Below are positions 15,664 through 22,990 of a stretch of 27,362 bases of DNA, piece by piece. The notes under the pieces are model-generated. The model made no database searches and had not been told where the DNA came from. It was given only the letters and a program-made list of their open reading frames with translations. Where the stretch lies: positions 1 to 27,362 of the forward strand of contig NZ_LT732540.1 of NCBI RefSeq assembly GCF_900155635.1, read 5' to 3'. A program made the translations under genes and the position numbers. The number at the start of each line of letters is the position of its first letter. The first letter of the stretch is position 1. The stretch comes from Olsenella urininfantis (lineage in GTDB: Bacteria; Actinomycetota; Coriobacteriia; Coriobacteriales; Atopobiaceae).

Positions 15664-16481
15664 CTATGCCTGCGGCATGATCTTCTGCCGGCCGCCTGCC
15701 TGTCGTACCACTCGGCCGCAAGGGAGGCGGCGGCGTCGTCGTAGCGCTGGATGACGCCTGACATGACGCCCCTCGCGTACTCGCGGCACTCGGCCACGCT
15801 CGCGGCGCGGCTCGTGGCCTTGGCGCGGTCGGAGCGCAGCCGCTGTATCTGGTCGTCGGAGAAGCCCAGCTCCTCCAGGGCCACGTCGGACTCGGCGAGC
15901 CAGGGCAGCGCCGAGATCATCTTGACCATCGCGTCTGACTGGCTTACGACGCTCGGCATTGCCGGGTTCCTGAACTTGGCCTGCACGGCCAGCTGCTCGC
16001 CCTCGACCGCCGCGTAGTCGGTTCCGCGCGAGGCCGCGAGGGCCATGAGGGCGACGTCGCGCAGAGCCTCGCCGTTGTCGGCGTTGAGGTTCTGCGCGTC
16101 GATGACGAGCGCCTCCTTGGCCGCGTAGATGGCTTCGGCGCTGGACGGGTTGTCGACCACCACCATCCCCTCCGCGACACGGTGCATGTGGTCGTCCCAG
16201 ACGGCGGCGGCCGCGGTCGCCGGGTGCGCCGACACGATCACGGGCGGCTCGCCCTCCTCGCCCGCCGTGACGGTCAGGAAGGCGCAGCAGCACGTAAGCT
16301 CGCTCTTCACGGACTGGCGGCACAGGCGCTTCATCGAGTCCGCCGAGACGATGCGCGCGAGCTCGTCGGTCGCGCCCTCGTCGGCGGTCACGAAGCCGTC
16401 GAACTGCGAGCGGTTGGCCGGGGCACGCTGAGCGCCTTGGGGGGTGCTCTGTCGCTGCCTCCTTGCGAGCGGCGTGTGCAA
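15664..16481 (-). pseudogene. Degenerate phage portal protein fused to a head-protein fragment
   Basis: Reading on the minus strand, the sequence resembles a tailed-phage portal protein. An N-half piece (QFDGFVTADEGATDELARI... through VSAHPATAAAAVWDDHMHR) joins abruptly to a C-half piece (VDNPSSAEAIYAAKEALV ... MISALPWLAESDVALEELGFSDDQIQRLRSDR). The segment a portal normally has between these blocks, on the order of 150 residues, is missing, and the first ~100 residues are also absent. The frame then continues into VAECREYARGVMSGVIQRYDDAAASLAAEWYDRQA, like the start of the next phage head gene, and decays near 15690. The remaining frame would run on into tmRNA antisense, so it is not a functional gene. 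Its position right after ssrA fits an old prophage at a common integration site. Family assignment is by motif recognition only. Confidence 0.7.
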
Positions 16482-16515
16482 CCAGGCCGAGAGGCGCTGG
16501 CTTTGCCTCCAGACG

Positions 16516-17022
16516 ATGATTCATGACATGTGGGATGGCTCGGCCCTGGGCGTGGATGCCACCGACGACGTGTTCGACCCGCTTACCATCATCAGCGGCA
16601 CCATGCGGATGGAGGCGGGGCGCTTCGTCCAGACGATGGACGCCCGCTATCCCAAGTCCACGACGCCCGACCGGCTTGGCGAGCGCCTGCGCGCGATCTG
16701 CGAGGAGCATGGCGCGTGCTTCGTGGAGACGCACCGTGGAGGCTGCCTGTACGTGGACCCCTCCCGCCCCGAGCTCAGGGCGCTGCTCGAGAGCTATGCG
16801 GAGTGGACGGGCCAGGAGCCACATGCGGTTACCATGGGCGGCGGCACGTATGCGAAGCGCTTCCCCCTCGCGGTGGCGTTCGGCCCGGAGAACGGTCCGG
16901 ATGACGTGGGCCTTCCGGATTGGGTCGGACCCATACACGGACCCAACGAGGCGGTGCGCGAGACCTCCCTCAGGCGGGCGCTTGCCATATACACCAGCGC
17001 GTTGGGGCGCCTGCTGGGCTAG
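16516..17022 (+). pseudogene. C-terminal remnant of an M20 (PepV-like) dipeptidase
   Basis: About 169 residues survive of a metallopeptidase normally around 450-470. The remaining part covers the end of the lid domain (DDVFDPLTIISGTMRMEAGRF, TMDARYPKSTTPDRLGERLR) and the C-terminal part of the catalytic domain (TMGGGTYAKRFPLAVAFGPE, WVGPIHGPNEAVRETSLRRALAIY). The N-terminal zinc ligands are missing because homology stops near 16500, where phage-derived sequence begins. The frame is open upstream to 16444 but those residues do not look like the family. Without the metal site the product cannot be an active peptidase. No promoter or good RBS is seen. Confidence 0.8.
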
Positions 17023-17049
17023 CCGCCGGCCACCGGCCACGCCGGCGGC
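17022..17049 (+). terminator. GC hairpin after the dipeptidase remnant
   Basis: GCCGCCGGC (17022-17030) is the exact reverse complement of GCCGGCGGC (17041-17049). It starts at the stop codon of the remnant but has no T-run behind it, so it is a possible but unconvincing terminator. Confidence 0.45.
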
Positions 17050-17065
17050 CCGACTCCGCTTGCCC

Positions 17066-17071
17066 TAGACT
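17066..17071 (+). promoter_or_regulatory. -10-like element of the patatin-like gene
   Basis: TAGACT lies 39 nt before the ATG at 17111. The -35 region is GC-rich and not recognisable. Confidence 0.35.
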
Positions 17072-17110
17072 CGTTCTCGAGCGGGTCGGCAAGGGACGAA
17101 AGGCTGGGCC

Positions 17111-18022
17111 ATGGCGCAGGGAAACGCGCTCGTGCTCGAGGGCGGGGGCTTCAGGGGCATGTTCACTTCGGGCGTGCTGGATGTCCTGCAGGAACACGGG
17201 CTCTATGACTTCGAGAGCGTCTGGGGGGTCTCTGCCGGGGCCCTGAACGCGGCATGCTTCAAGTCTCGCCAGATCGGCAGGGCGATGCGCATCATGCTGG
17301 CATACCGAGATGACCGACGATTCATGTCGTTCTGGTCCCTTGCCACCACGGGCGACCTTGCGGGCGGGGAGTTCATGTACGAGGAGATCCAGAACCATCT
17401 GGACCCCGGAGACAACCTGGCCTTCAACGAGAGTGACCTGCGCATGTTCGTCGTGGCCTCGGACGTGGTCTTTGGAACGCCGGCATACCTTGAGTGCAAG
17501 ACCTTCCCCGAGGACGTCCGCAAGCTTCGCGCATCGGCGTCGCTGCCCCTGGTCTCGCAGATGGTGAACATCGAGGGGCATCGCTACCTGGACGGCGGCA
17601 CCACAGATTCCATTCCTTTCGAGATGGCCTTGGGGACCAGTCCAACGCAGCTTCCCGGGGGGTACGTTCCTGCCAGACGCGCCCTGGTGGTCATCACGCA
17701 AGACCGAGCCTACGAGAAGGACGGATTCAACGAGAGGCTCTCCATCCGCTCCCATCGCTACGACGGGTATCCCTACTACCTCGACGCTCTGAAGACAAGG
17801 GCCGATCGCTACAACGCCCAGCGCGCACGCCTCTTCGACCTCGAGGGGCAGGCGGACAGCCCCGTTCTGGTCATCGCCCCCGAGAGGCCCGTGGAGGTTG
17901 CCACCAACGAGGGGCATGGTGGGAAGCTGCTGGACCTCTACCTGCAGGGCCGCAGGCAGGTGGAGGCACGTTTGGCGGAGATCGACGCCTTCCTTGCACA
18001 AGGTGGGGAAGGCTCCCTCTAG
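17111..18022 (+). CDS. Patatin-like phospholipase
   Basis: Predicted serine lipase/acyl hydrolase of 303 residues, RssA/YjjU-like. The Ser-Asp dyad is present: oxyanion loop EGGGFRGMF (10-18), nucleophile elbow GVSAG with S41, and the Asp motif YLDGG with D161. No signal peptide or membrane segment is seen, so it is probably cytoplasmic. ATG at 17111 follows AAAGG. It appears to be a single-gene unit between the phage scar and the rplM operon. The substrate (phospholipid or other acyl ester) cannot be told from the sequence. Confidence 0.9.
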   Translation: MAQGNALVLEGGGFRGMFTSGVLDVLQEHGLYDFESVWGVSAGALNAACFKSRQIGRAMRIMLAYRDDRRFMSFWSLATTGDLAGGEFMYEEIQNHLDPGDNLAFNESDLRMFVVASDVVFGTPAYLECKTFPEDVRKLRASASLPLVSQMVNIEGHRYLDGGTTDSIPFEMALGTSPTQLPGGYVPARRALVVITQDRAYEKDGFNERLSIRSHRYDGYPYYLDALKTRADRYNAQRARLFDLEGQADSPVLVIAPERPVEVATNEGHGGKLLDLYLQGRRQVEARLAEIDAFLAQGGEGSL

Positions 18023-18094
18023 CGGCTCATCCATGAAGAATCGACGAATCCTGCCCCGAGGCAAAGAAGACGGCCATCGGAGCCACTTCTGCTG

Positions 18095-18100
18095 TATACT
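18095..18100 (+). promoter_or_regulatory. -10 element of rplM-rpsI
   Basis: TATACT starts an AT-rich stretch 81 nt before the rplM start, predicting a leader of about 70 nt. I see no clear -35 and no obvious ribosomal-protein leader structure. Confidence 0.5.
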
Positions 18101-18175
18101 TTTAAGGCTTTTCCACTGAGCCCCGTAATCTCACAGGAAAAAGCGTTCCGTTTTAGAAGCATGTGGAGGAGTCAA

Positions 18176-18616
18176 GTGACTAAGTCGACTCATTACGCCA
18201 AGCCAGGCGAGGTTGAGCGCAACTGGGTGCTCATCGACGCCGATGGCGCCACCCTTGGTCGCCTTGCGACCAAGGCTGCCATGATCCTTCGTGGCAAGAA
18301 CAAGCCCCAGTACACCCCTCACACTGACACCGGTGACTTCGTGGTAGTCATCAACGCCGACAAGGTCCAGCTTACCGGCGTTAAGGCTGACCACAAGTTC
18401 TACTGGCGTCACTCCGGCTACCTGGGCGGGCTCAAGATCGAGTCCTACAAGGAGGCCATGGCCAAGCACCCCGAGCGCGTTGTCGAGCACGCCATCAAGG
18501 GCATGCTCCCCAAGACCACCCTTGGTCGCAAGCAGGGCATGAAGCTCAAGGTGTACGCAGGTTCCGAGCACCCGCACGCCGCTCAGAACCCCACGCAGAT
18601 CGATTGGAGGGCCTAA
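18176..18616 (+). CDS. rplM: 50S ribosomal protein L13
   Basis: Large-subunit protein L13. The 146-residue product has the family sequence from [33 protein letters not shown] through [16 protein letters not shown] to [37 protein letters not shown]. The start chosen is GTG at 18176, 5 nt after GGAGGA (18165-18170); the in-frame ATG at 18161 would place that RBS inside the gene. It is transcribed with rpsI, 3 nt downstream, as in most bacteria. Confidence 0.98.
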   Translation: MTKSTHYAKPGEVERNWVLIDADGATLGRLATKAAMILRGKNKPQYTPHTDTGDFVVVINADKVQLTGVKADHKFYWRHSGYLGGLKIESYKEAMAKHPERVVEHAIKGMLPKTTLGRKQGMKLKVYAGSEHPHAAQNPTQIDWRA

Positions 18617-18619
18617 CCG

Positions 18620-19015
18620 ATGGCTGACAACACCGCTGTCTACACCGGCACCGGCCGTCGCAAGGAGGCCACCGCTCGCGTGCGCCTCGTTCCCGGCACC
18701 GGCAAGGTTACCGTCAACGGCCGTGACGCCGCCAACTACTTTGGCCGTCAGCAGCTCGTGGACAACGCAATCGCCCCCTTCCGCGTCACCGACACCGAGG
18801 GCCGCTTTGACGTCTTCGCCAACTGTGCCGGCGGCGGCATTAACGGCCAGTCCGGCGCCCTGCGCCTGGGCATCGCCCGCGCCCTCCTCGAGGCTGGCGA
18901 GTACCGCGCCGACCTCAAGAAGGCTGGCTTCCTGACCCGCGACGCCCGCGCCGTCGAGCGCAAGAAGTATGGCCTGAAGAAGGCCCGCAAGCGCCCACAG
19001 TTCTCCAAGCGCTAG
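18620..19015 (+). CDS. rpsI: 30S ribosomal protein S9
   Basis: Small-subunit protein S9 whose basic tail reaches the P site. The 131-residue product contains [30 protein letters not shown], and the conserved [21 protein letters not shown], ending in [15 protein letters not shown] at 18620 follows GGAGGG inside the end of rplM. Confidence 0.98.
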   Translation: MADNTAVYTGTGRRKEATARVRLVPGTGKVTVNGRDAANYFGRQQLVDNAIAPFRVTDTEGRFDVFANCAGGGINGQSGALRLGIARALLEAGEYRADLKKAGFLTRDARAVERKKYGLKKARKRPQFSKR

Positions 19016-19042
19016 TCTGCTTGCAGCTCCCTGCAACCTCAG

Positions 19043-19069
19043 GGGCCCGCTTCGGCGGGCCCTTTTTTT
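19043..19069 (+). terminator. Intrinsic terminator of rplM-rpsI
   Basis: The 8-bp stem GGGCCCGC (19043-19050) and GCGGGCCC (19055-19062) is closed by a C(TTCG)G tetraloop and followed by seven T. Confidence 0.95.
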
Positions 19070-19164
19070 ACTTACGCATGTATCCGGCCCCTACCGCTCA
19101 AGAAAAAAGTAAGGCGCTAAAACAATTCGGCAAGTCAGGCCCGCTTGCACCCGTCGGCGGTTCG

Positions 19165-19184
19165 CTATAGTCAATTGACTACAG
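19165..19184. promoter_or_regulatory. Palindromic operator overlapping the ABC-importer promoter
   Basis: TAGTCAATTGACTA at 19168-19181 is a perfect 14-bp palindrome; extended to 19165-19184, 9 of 10 base pairs are symmetric. A -10-like TATAGT (19166-19171) overlaps its left half, and TTGCAC (19145-19150) may be the -35 at short spacing. This placement fits repression of the downstream importer operon by a dimeric regulator, perhaps metal-responsive; the regulator is not identified and is not in this window. Confidence 0.6.
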
Positions 19185-19210
19185 CGATGCAGGGGAGGGG
19201 GGCGGACCGC

Positions 19211-20251
19211 ATGGAGGATGTCTCCTGTGGCCACGGCGCAGAAGCCAGGGGGAGGCGGTATTCCCGGACCCTCCTGGTACTGGGCATGGGCGTTGCGGCC
19301 GTGGCAGTCCTCTCCCTGATGCTGGGGCGCTATCCCATGGGCGTGACCGACGTATTGGGCATGCTGGCCAGCCGCGTAGTGCCCGTGCAGGGTGGCTGGT
19401 CCGCCCAGCAGGAGTCCCTCTTCTTCAACGTGCGCCTGCCGCGCGTGGTCCTGGCGCTGATGGTGGGCTGCTCGCTCTCTGCTGCCGGCGCCGCCTTTCA
19501 GGGCGTCTTCCAGAACCCGTTGGTATCGCCTGACTTCCTGGGCGCCTCGCAGGGGGCGGCCCTGGGTGCCTGCGTGGCCATTCTCTTCTCCCTGGGGAGC
19601 CTGGCCACCTCGCTTGCCTCATTTGCGGTATCCATGGCATCGGTGGCCATAGTCCTTGCGGTGAGCACGCGTGCCAAGGGAAACAGGATACTCGCCACGG
19701 TTCTGGCGGGCGTCATGGTGAGCTCGCTCTTCCAGGCGGGCGTCTCGTACACCAAGCTGGTGGCAGACCCCAACGCACAGCTGCAGGCGATCACCTTCTG
19801 GCTCATGGGCTCATTGACCAGCGCGCGCTTCCGGGACATCGCCCTCATGGGCGTTCCGGCGGTCGTGGGAAACGTGGGGCTCTTCGTGCTGCGCTGGCAC
19901 ATCAACGTTCTCACCATGGGCGACGACGAGGCGTTGAGCCTGGGTGTTGACGCGCAGCGCGTCCGCGTGGCATGCATCTTCTGCGCCACCTTGGTGACTG
20001 CCGCCTGCGTTTCTGTCACGGGTATCATCGGCTGGGTGGGCCTTGTGGTGCCGCACCTCGCGCGCGGCCTGGTGGGCGTCGACTATCGTCGCCTGATCCC
20101 GGCGAGCATGGTCTTGGGCGCGGGCTTCCTCCTGGCGGTGGACGACGTGGCGCGCCTGGCGACCACCGCAGAGATTCCCATTGGCATCCTCACCGCCTTC
20201 GTGGGAGCGCCCTTCTTCGTGCGCCTGATCACCCGGGGGAGGCGTAGATGA
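19211..20251 (+). CDS. FecCD/BtuC-type ABC importer permease
   Basis: Membrane subunit of an iron-siderophore/cobalamin/metal-chelate class importer. The 346-residue product has about nine to ten hydrophobic helices. Family marks are LGRYPMGVTDVLGML, RLPRVVLALMVGCSLSAAGAAFQGVFQNPLVSPDFLGASQGA, TFWLMGSLTSA, and the coupling region GIIGWVGLVVPHLARGLVG. ATG at 19211 is preceded by AGGGGAGGGGGGCGG; earlier in-frame starts overlap the palindromic operator. It ends in TGA within ATGA, overlapping the ATPase start by 4 nt. This is the only TGA stop in the window. Confidence 0.93.
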   Translation: MEDVSCGHGAEARGRRYSRTLLVLGMGVAAVAVLSLMLGRYPMGVTDVLGMLASRVVPVQGGWSAQQESLFFNVRLPRVVLALMVGCSLSAAGAAFQGVFQNPLVSPDFLGASQGAALGACVAILFSLGSLATSLASFAVSMASVAIVLAVSTRAKGNRILATVLAGVMVSSLFQAGVSYTKLVADPNAQLQAITFWLMGSLTSARFRDIALMGVPAVVGNVGLFVLRWHINVLTMGDDEALSLGVDAQRVRVACIFCATLVTAACVSVTGIIGWVGLVVPHLARGLVGVDYRRLIPASMVLGAGFLLAVDDVARLATTAEIPIGILTAFVGAPFFVRLITRGRRR

Positions 20252-21027
20252 GCATCGAGCTGCGCGACCTCTCCTTCTCCTTCGGGAACCGAAGGGTCCT
20301 CGACGGCCTCAGCTTCGAGGTGCCCGACGGCGGCATGGCCTGCGTCCTGGGGCCCAATGGCGTGGGCAAGACCACGCTCTTCCGCTGCATGCTTGGCCTC
20401 GCGCCCGGCTATCGGGGAGAGGTGCGCGTGAACGGGCATGACCTGAGGGACCTTTCGGTGCGCCGCCGTGCTCGGGAGATGGCCTACATTCCCCAGGCCC
20501 ACGTCAACGTGTTCGACTACGAGGCAGTGGACATGGTGCTGATGGCTTGCGGAACGGGCCTTGGCATGCTCAGGTCTCCCGCCCGCCGTCACGAGGAGAG
20601 GGCGCTGGCGGCCCTCGAGCGCGTGGGCATCGCGGACCTGGCGCATCGCAGCGTGAACCGGCTCTCTGGTGGGCAGCTCCAGCTGGTGCTGGTGGCTCGG
20701 GCCATAGCGCAGAACTCTCGCGCCCTGGTGATGGACGAGCCAACCAGCGCGCTGGACTTCGCCAATGCCGACAGGGTCCTCGCCCTGGCGCGTGAGCTCG
20801 CCCGGGAGGGAAGGTCGGTCATCGTCTCCACGCACCGCCCCGAGCAGGCGTATCTCTACTTCGACCAGGTCATTGCCCTGGGTGAGAAGGGGGTCCTGGG
20901 ATGCGGGACCCCCCAGGAGGTCATTACCGGCGAGTGCATGAGCAGGCTGTACGGCACGGATGTGACCGTGAGCCCGCTCTTCGACGATCGGGCGCGTTCC
21001 TGCGTGCCCAGCGCTCGTTTGGTCTAG
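20248..21027 (+). CDS. ABC importer ATPase (FepC/BtuD type)
   Basis: Nucleotide-binding subunit of the importer, 259 residues. Walker A is GPNGVGKTT (35-43), the signature is LSGGQLQLVLVARAIAQ, Walker B is ALVMDEPTSALDFAN, and the H-loop is STHRPEQAY. The C-terminus follows the Fec/Btu pattern (VITGECMSRLYGTDVTV). Translation is coupled to the permease through the ATGA overlap. The substrate cannot be told from the ATPase. Confidence 0.95.
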   Translation: MSIELRDLSFSFGNRRVLDGLSFEVPDGGMACVLGPNGVGKTTLFRCMLGLAPGYRGEVRVNGHDLRDLSVRRRAREMAYIPQAHVNVFDYEAVDMVLMACGTGLGMLRSPARRHEERALAALERVGIADLAHRSVNRLSGGQLQLVLVARAIAQNSRALVMDEPTSALDFANADRVLALARELAREGRSVIVSTHRPEQAYLYFDQVIALGEKGVLGCGTPQEVITGECMSRLYGTDVTVSPLFDDRARSCVPSARLV

Positions 21028-21035
21028 CAAGGCAA

Positions 21036-21073
21036 CAACGCATCACGCACCCATTCGCGGGTGGGCCGCGTTG
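21036..21073 (+). promoter_or_regulatory. Intra-operon stem-loop between ATPase and binding protein
   Basis: CAACGC (21036-21041) pairs with GCGTTG (21068-21073), and inside it CACCC (21048-21052) pairs with GGGTG (21059-21063). It lies in the 73-nt gap before the lipoprotein gene. Such stems can stabilise the downstream message, which would suit a binding protein needed in excess; this is inference. Confidence 0.4.
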
Positions 21074-21100
21074 CGCGATGCGAGAGGGGAGTTTGGGTCG

Positions 21101-22234
21101 ATGAGGGCAACGTTGACGAGAAGGGCGTTCTCCGCCCTGTTGGCAGGCGTCCTGGGACTGACGCTGACGTACGGGCTTTCCGCCTGCACGGCCACCCAGC
21201 CTGGTGCCGACGCGGGCGACCAGGCCCAGGAGCAGCAGGCAGGCACGAGGACCTTCACGGACTCATGCGGCCGTGAGGTCGAGCTGCCGGCAAAGGTCAC
21301 CAAGGTCGCGGTGGGCGGGCCCCTGGCGCAGCAGGTCCTCCTGACCATCGCGCCCGACGAGATAGTGGGCCTTGCCACCAAGGTGGGCTCGGGGCAGACT
21401 GCCTACCTGGGCGAGGGGGTGTCCGAGCTGCCGGTGTTCGGCCAGATCTACGGAGGCAAGGGGGACTTCAACAAGGAGGCGGTCGCCGCGGCGGCCCCAG
21501 ACGTCATCATCGACCTGGGGGAGGCCAAGGAAAGCATCAAGGAGGACATGGACCAGCTTCAGGAGCAGCTGGGCATTCCCTGCGTGCACATAGAGACCTC
21601 GCTTGCTGGCTATGACCAGGCCTACACCATGCTGGGCAAGCTGCTGGGCAAGCAGGACCGCGCAGCCGAGCTCTCCTCCTATTGCAAGAAGGCATACGAA
21701 GAGGTGAATGGTGTCGTCTCGTCCCTCTCCGAGGGAGAGCGCGCGCAGGTCGCCTACCTCATGGGAGACTCCGGCCTCAACGCGATCGCCAAGGGCAGCT
21801 TCCAGGGCGCTGTGGTGGACTTCGTTGCCACCAATGTCATAGAGGTGGAGAAGGCCTCTGGCTCGGGCAAGGGCCAGGAGATCGGGCTGGAGCAGATCGC
21901 TACCGTTGACCCACAGCTCATCGTCTTTGGGCCGGGCAGCATCTACGACTCCGTGGGGGACGACCCCGCGTGGGCGGATGTCTCCGCCATCAGGAGCGGG
22001 AGCTACTATCAGGTTCCCGGCAGCCCCTACAACTGGCTCTCCAGCCCCCCTTCGGTCAACCAGGTGCTGGGCATGCAGTGGCTTGCGCGCGTCTGCTACC
22101 CCCAGAAGTTCAAGAGCGGCATCCAGGACGTGGCCAAGAGCTACTACAAGACCTTCTACAACCATGACCTGACCGACGCCGAGATGGGAGAGCTGCTCGC
22201 GGGCTCCCTGCCCAAGGACGGCGCAGTCAGCTAG
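21101..22234 (+). CDS. ABC importer substrate-binding lipoprotein
   Basis: Extracellular binding protein (class III, FepB/BtuF-like) of 377 residues. The N-terminus TRRAFSALLAGVLGLTLTYG ends in a lipobox L-S-A-C (C29), predicting a lipid-anchored protein; the twin arginine before F also resembles a Tat signal. The mature part starts with TFTDSCGREVELPAKVTKVAV, the usual opening of this family, and contains APDVIIDLGE. Near the end is VPGSPYNWLSSPPSVNQVLGMQWLA, a segment I associate with metal-chelate-type binding proteins. ATG at 21101 follows GAGGGGAG. Iron chelate, cobalamin or heme are all possible substrates. Confidence 0.9.
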   Translation: MRATLTRRAFSALLAGVLGLTLTYGLSACTATQPGADAGDQAQEQQAGTRTFTDSCGREVELPAKVTKVAVGGPLAQQVLLTIAPDEIVGLATKVGSGQTAYLGEGVSELPVFGQIYGGKGDFNKEAVAAAAPDVIIDLGEAKESIKEDMDQLQEQLGIPCVHIETSLAGYDQAYTMLGKLLGKQDRAAELSSYCKKAYEEVNGVVSSLSEGERAQVAYLMGDSGLNAIAKGSFQGAVVDFVATNVIEVEKASGSGKGQEIGLEQIATVDPQLIVFGPGSIYDSVGDDPAWADVSAIRSGSYYQVPGSPYNWLSSPPSVNQVLGMQWLARVCYPQKFKSGIQDVAKSYYKTFYNHDLTDAEMGELLAGSLPKDGAVS

Positions 22235-22809
22235 CTCGCGAGGAGGCCAAGGACGCGAAGGCGCGCGCCTTCGCTGGGCTCGAGAGGTTCCGGGTCTCCC
22301 CAGGAGGTCCGGAACCTCTCATTCGCCTCTTTGAGAAGGGCGGGGCGCACCACCACGACCGCGTGGGGCCAGCCTGGCCGGGGCCCCGCCTCCAACAGGT
22401 CAAGTGCCCGATGGAGCCCTCCGCCGCACCTGAGCTCAAGCGGGCCCAGCTCGTCCACGACCAGCAGCCCCGAGTTCCGTTCGCCATGCTGCTCCGCCAG
22501 CCGCGCAAGGTGGGCGTTGACCTCCTCCAGCGCCGCGTCCGAGATGTCCCAGCCAAGCCCTGCGGCGCGGGACTGCGCGCACCTCCCGTCAGCCTGGCCC
22601 CTTGCGCCTTCCGCAAAGGGCAGGAGCCTGTGGTCCGGCAGCAGCAGGTTGTCAATGCCGGCCTTCTCGAGTCCCCGGGGGCCTTGGTGCCAGCGCCCGG
22701 GGGCAAGCACGCCCAGGCAGGGCACGCCCTCCTCCTCAAGCTCCTCCACCAGCGCCTGAAGCCAGCGGGTCTTTCCGCTTTGCTGCGCGCCGCTCAGCAA
22801 AAACAGCAT
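22231..22809 (-). CDS. THEP1-like nucleoside-triphosphatase (NTPase_1)
   Basis: Small P-loop NTPase of 192 residues. Walker A is GAQQSGKT (7-14) directly after a short β-strand, and the Walker B region reads LLVVDELGPLEL, which is characteristic of the THEP1/NTPase_1 family. These enzymes hydrolyse NTPs in vitro but their cellular role is unclear. The start is ATG (22807-22809, complement), preceded by GGGAGGG; an upstream in-frame ATG at 22893 would add 28 residues without family character. It converges on the ABC operon: its TAG stop (22231-22233) and the lipoprotein's TAG (22232-22234) share the palindrome CTAG. Whether it serves the importer is unknown. Confidence 0.8.
   Translation of the reverse strand: MLFLLSGAQQSGKTRWLQALVEELEEEGVPCLGVLAPGRWHQGPRGLEKAGIDNLLLPDHRLLPFAEGARGQADGRCAQSRAAGLGWDISDAALEEVNAHLARLAEQHGERNSGLLVVDELGPLELRCGGGLHRALDLLEAGPRPGWPHAVVVVRPALLKEANERFRTSWGDPEPLEPSEGARLRVLGLLAS
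22282..22320 (+). terminator. Long hairpin downstream of the ABC operon, inside the opposing gene
   Basis: A 12-bp perfect stem (22282-22293 with 22309-22320) continues inward for six more pairs, two of them G-U, leaving a 3-nt loop CCA at 22300-22302. It starts 48 nt after the lipoprotein stop and has no real T-run, so it may act as a rho-independent-like stop or as a 3' stabiliser. The same bases encode part of the C-terminus of the THEP1-like protein. Confidence 0.55.
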
Positions 22810-22910
22810 CGGCCCTCCCGTGTGGTCGCGCTCTTCTTGCCCCACATTGTGCCGCTGTGTGGTTTGCTTTGCCCGTGGCGTCTGGGGTCCCAAGGGATGT
22901 GCGCAACCCC

Positions 22911-22916
22911 TATGCT
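22911..22916 (+). promoter_or_regulatory. -10-like element before glmM
   Basis: TATGCT lies 75 nt before the glmM ATG in the divergent intergenic region (22810-22990). No clear -35 is seen. Confidence 0.3.
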
Positions 22917-22990
22917 GCTAACATTCGAAAAGTACCTTCCGCAATGGGCGTACCGTGGGTTCGCTCGTCCGAGAGCTGGGGAGAGGGTCT

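Noticed and set aside
15664..17040. A 458-codon minus-strand frame spanning the phage scar and the dipeptidase remnant
   Set aside because: Its upper part is antisense to the dipeptidase remnant and its lower part is out of frame with the portal-like sequence; low-complexity Arg/Gly-rich.
15551..17110. A second copy of the ssrA 3' end as attR of the prophage
   Set aside because: I looked for repeats of the GTTCGATTC...CTCCACCA segment by eye and found none up to the patatin-like gene.
18107..18175. An L13-type autoregulatory leader before rplM
   Set aside because: No stable stem or recognised leader motif could be seen in the 70-nt leader.
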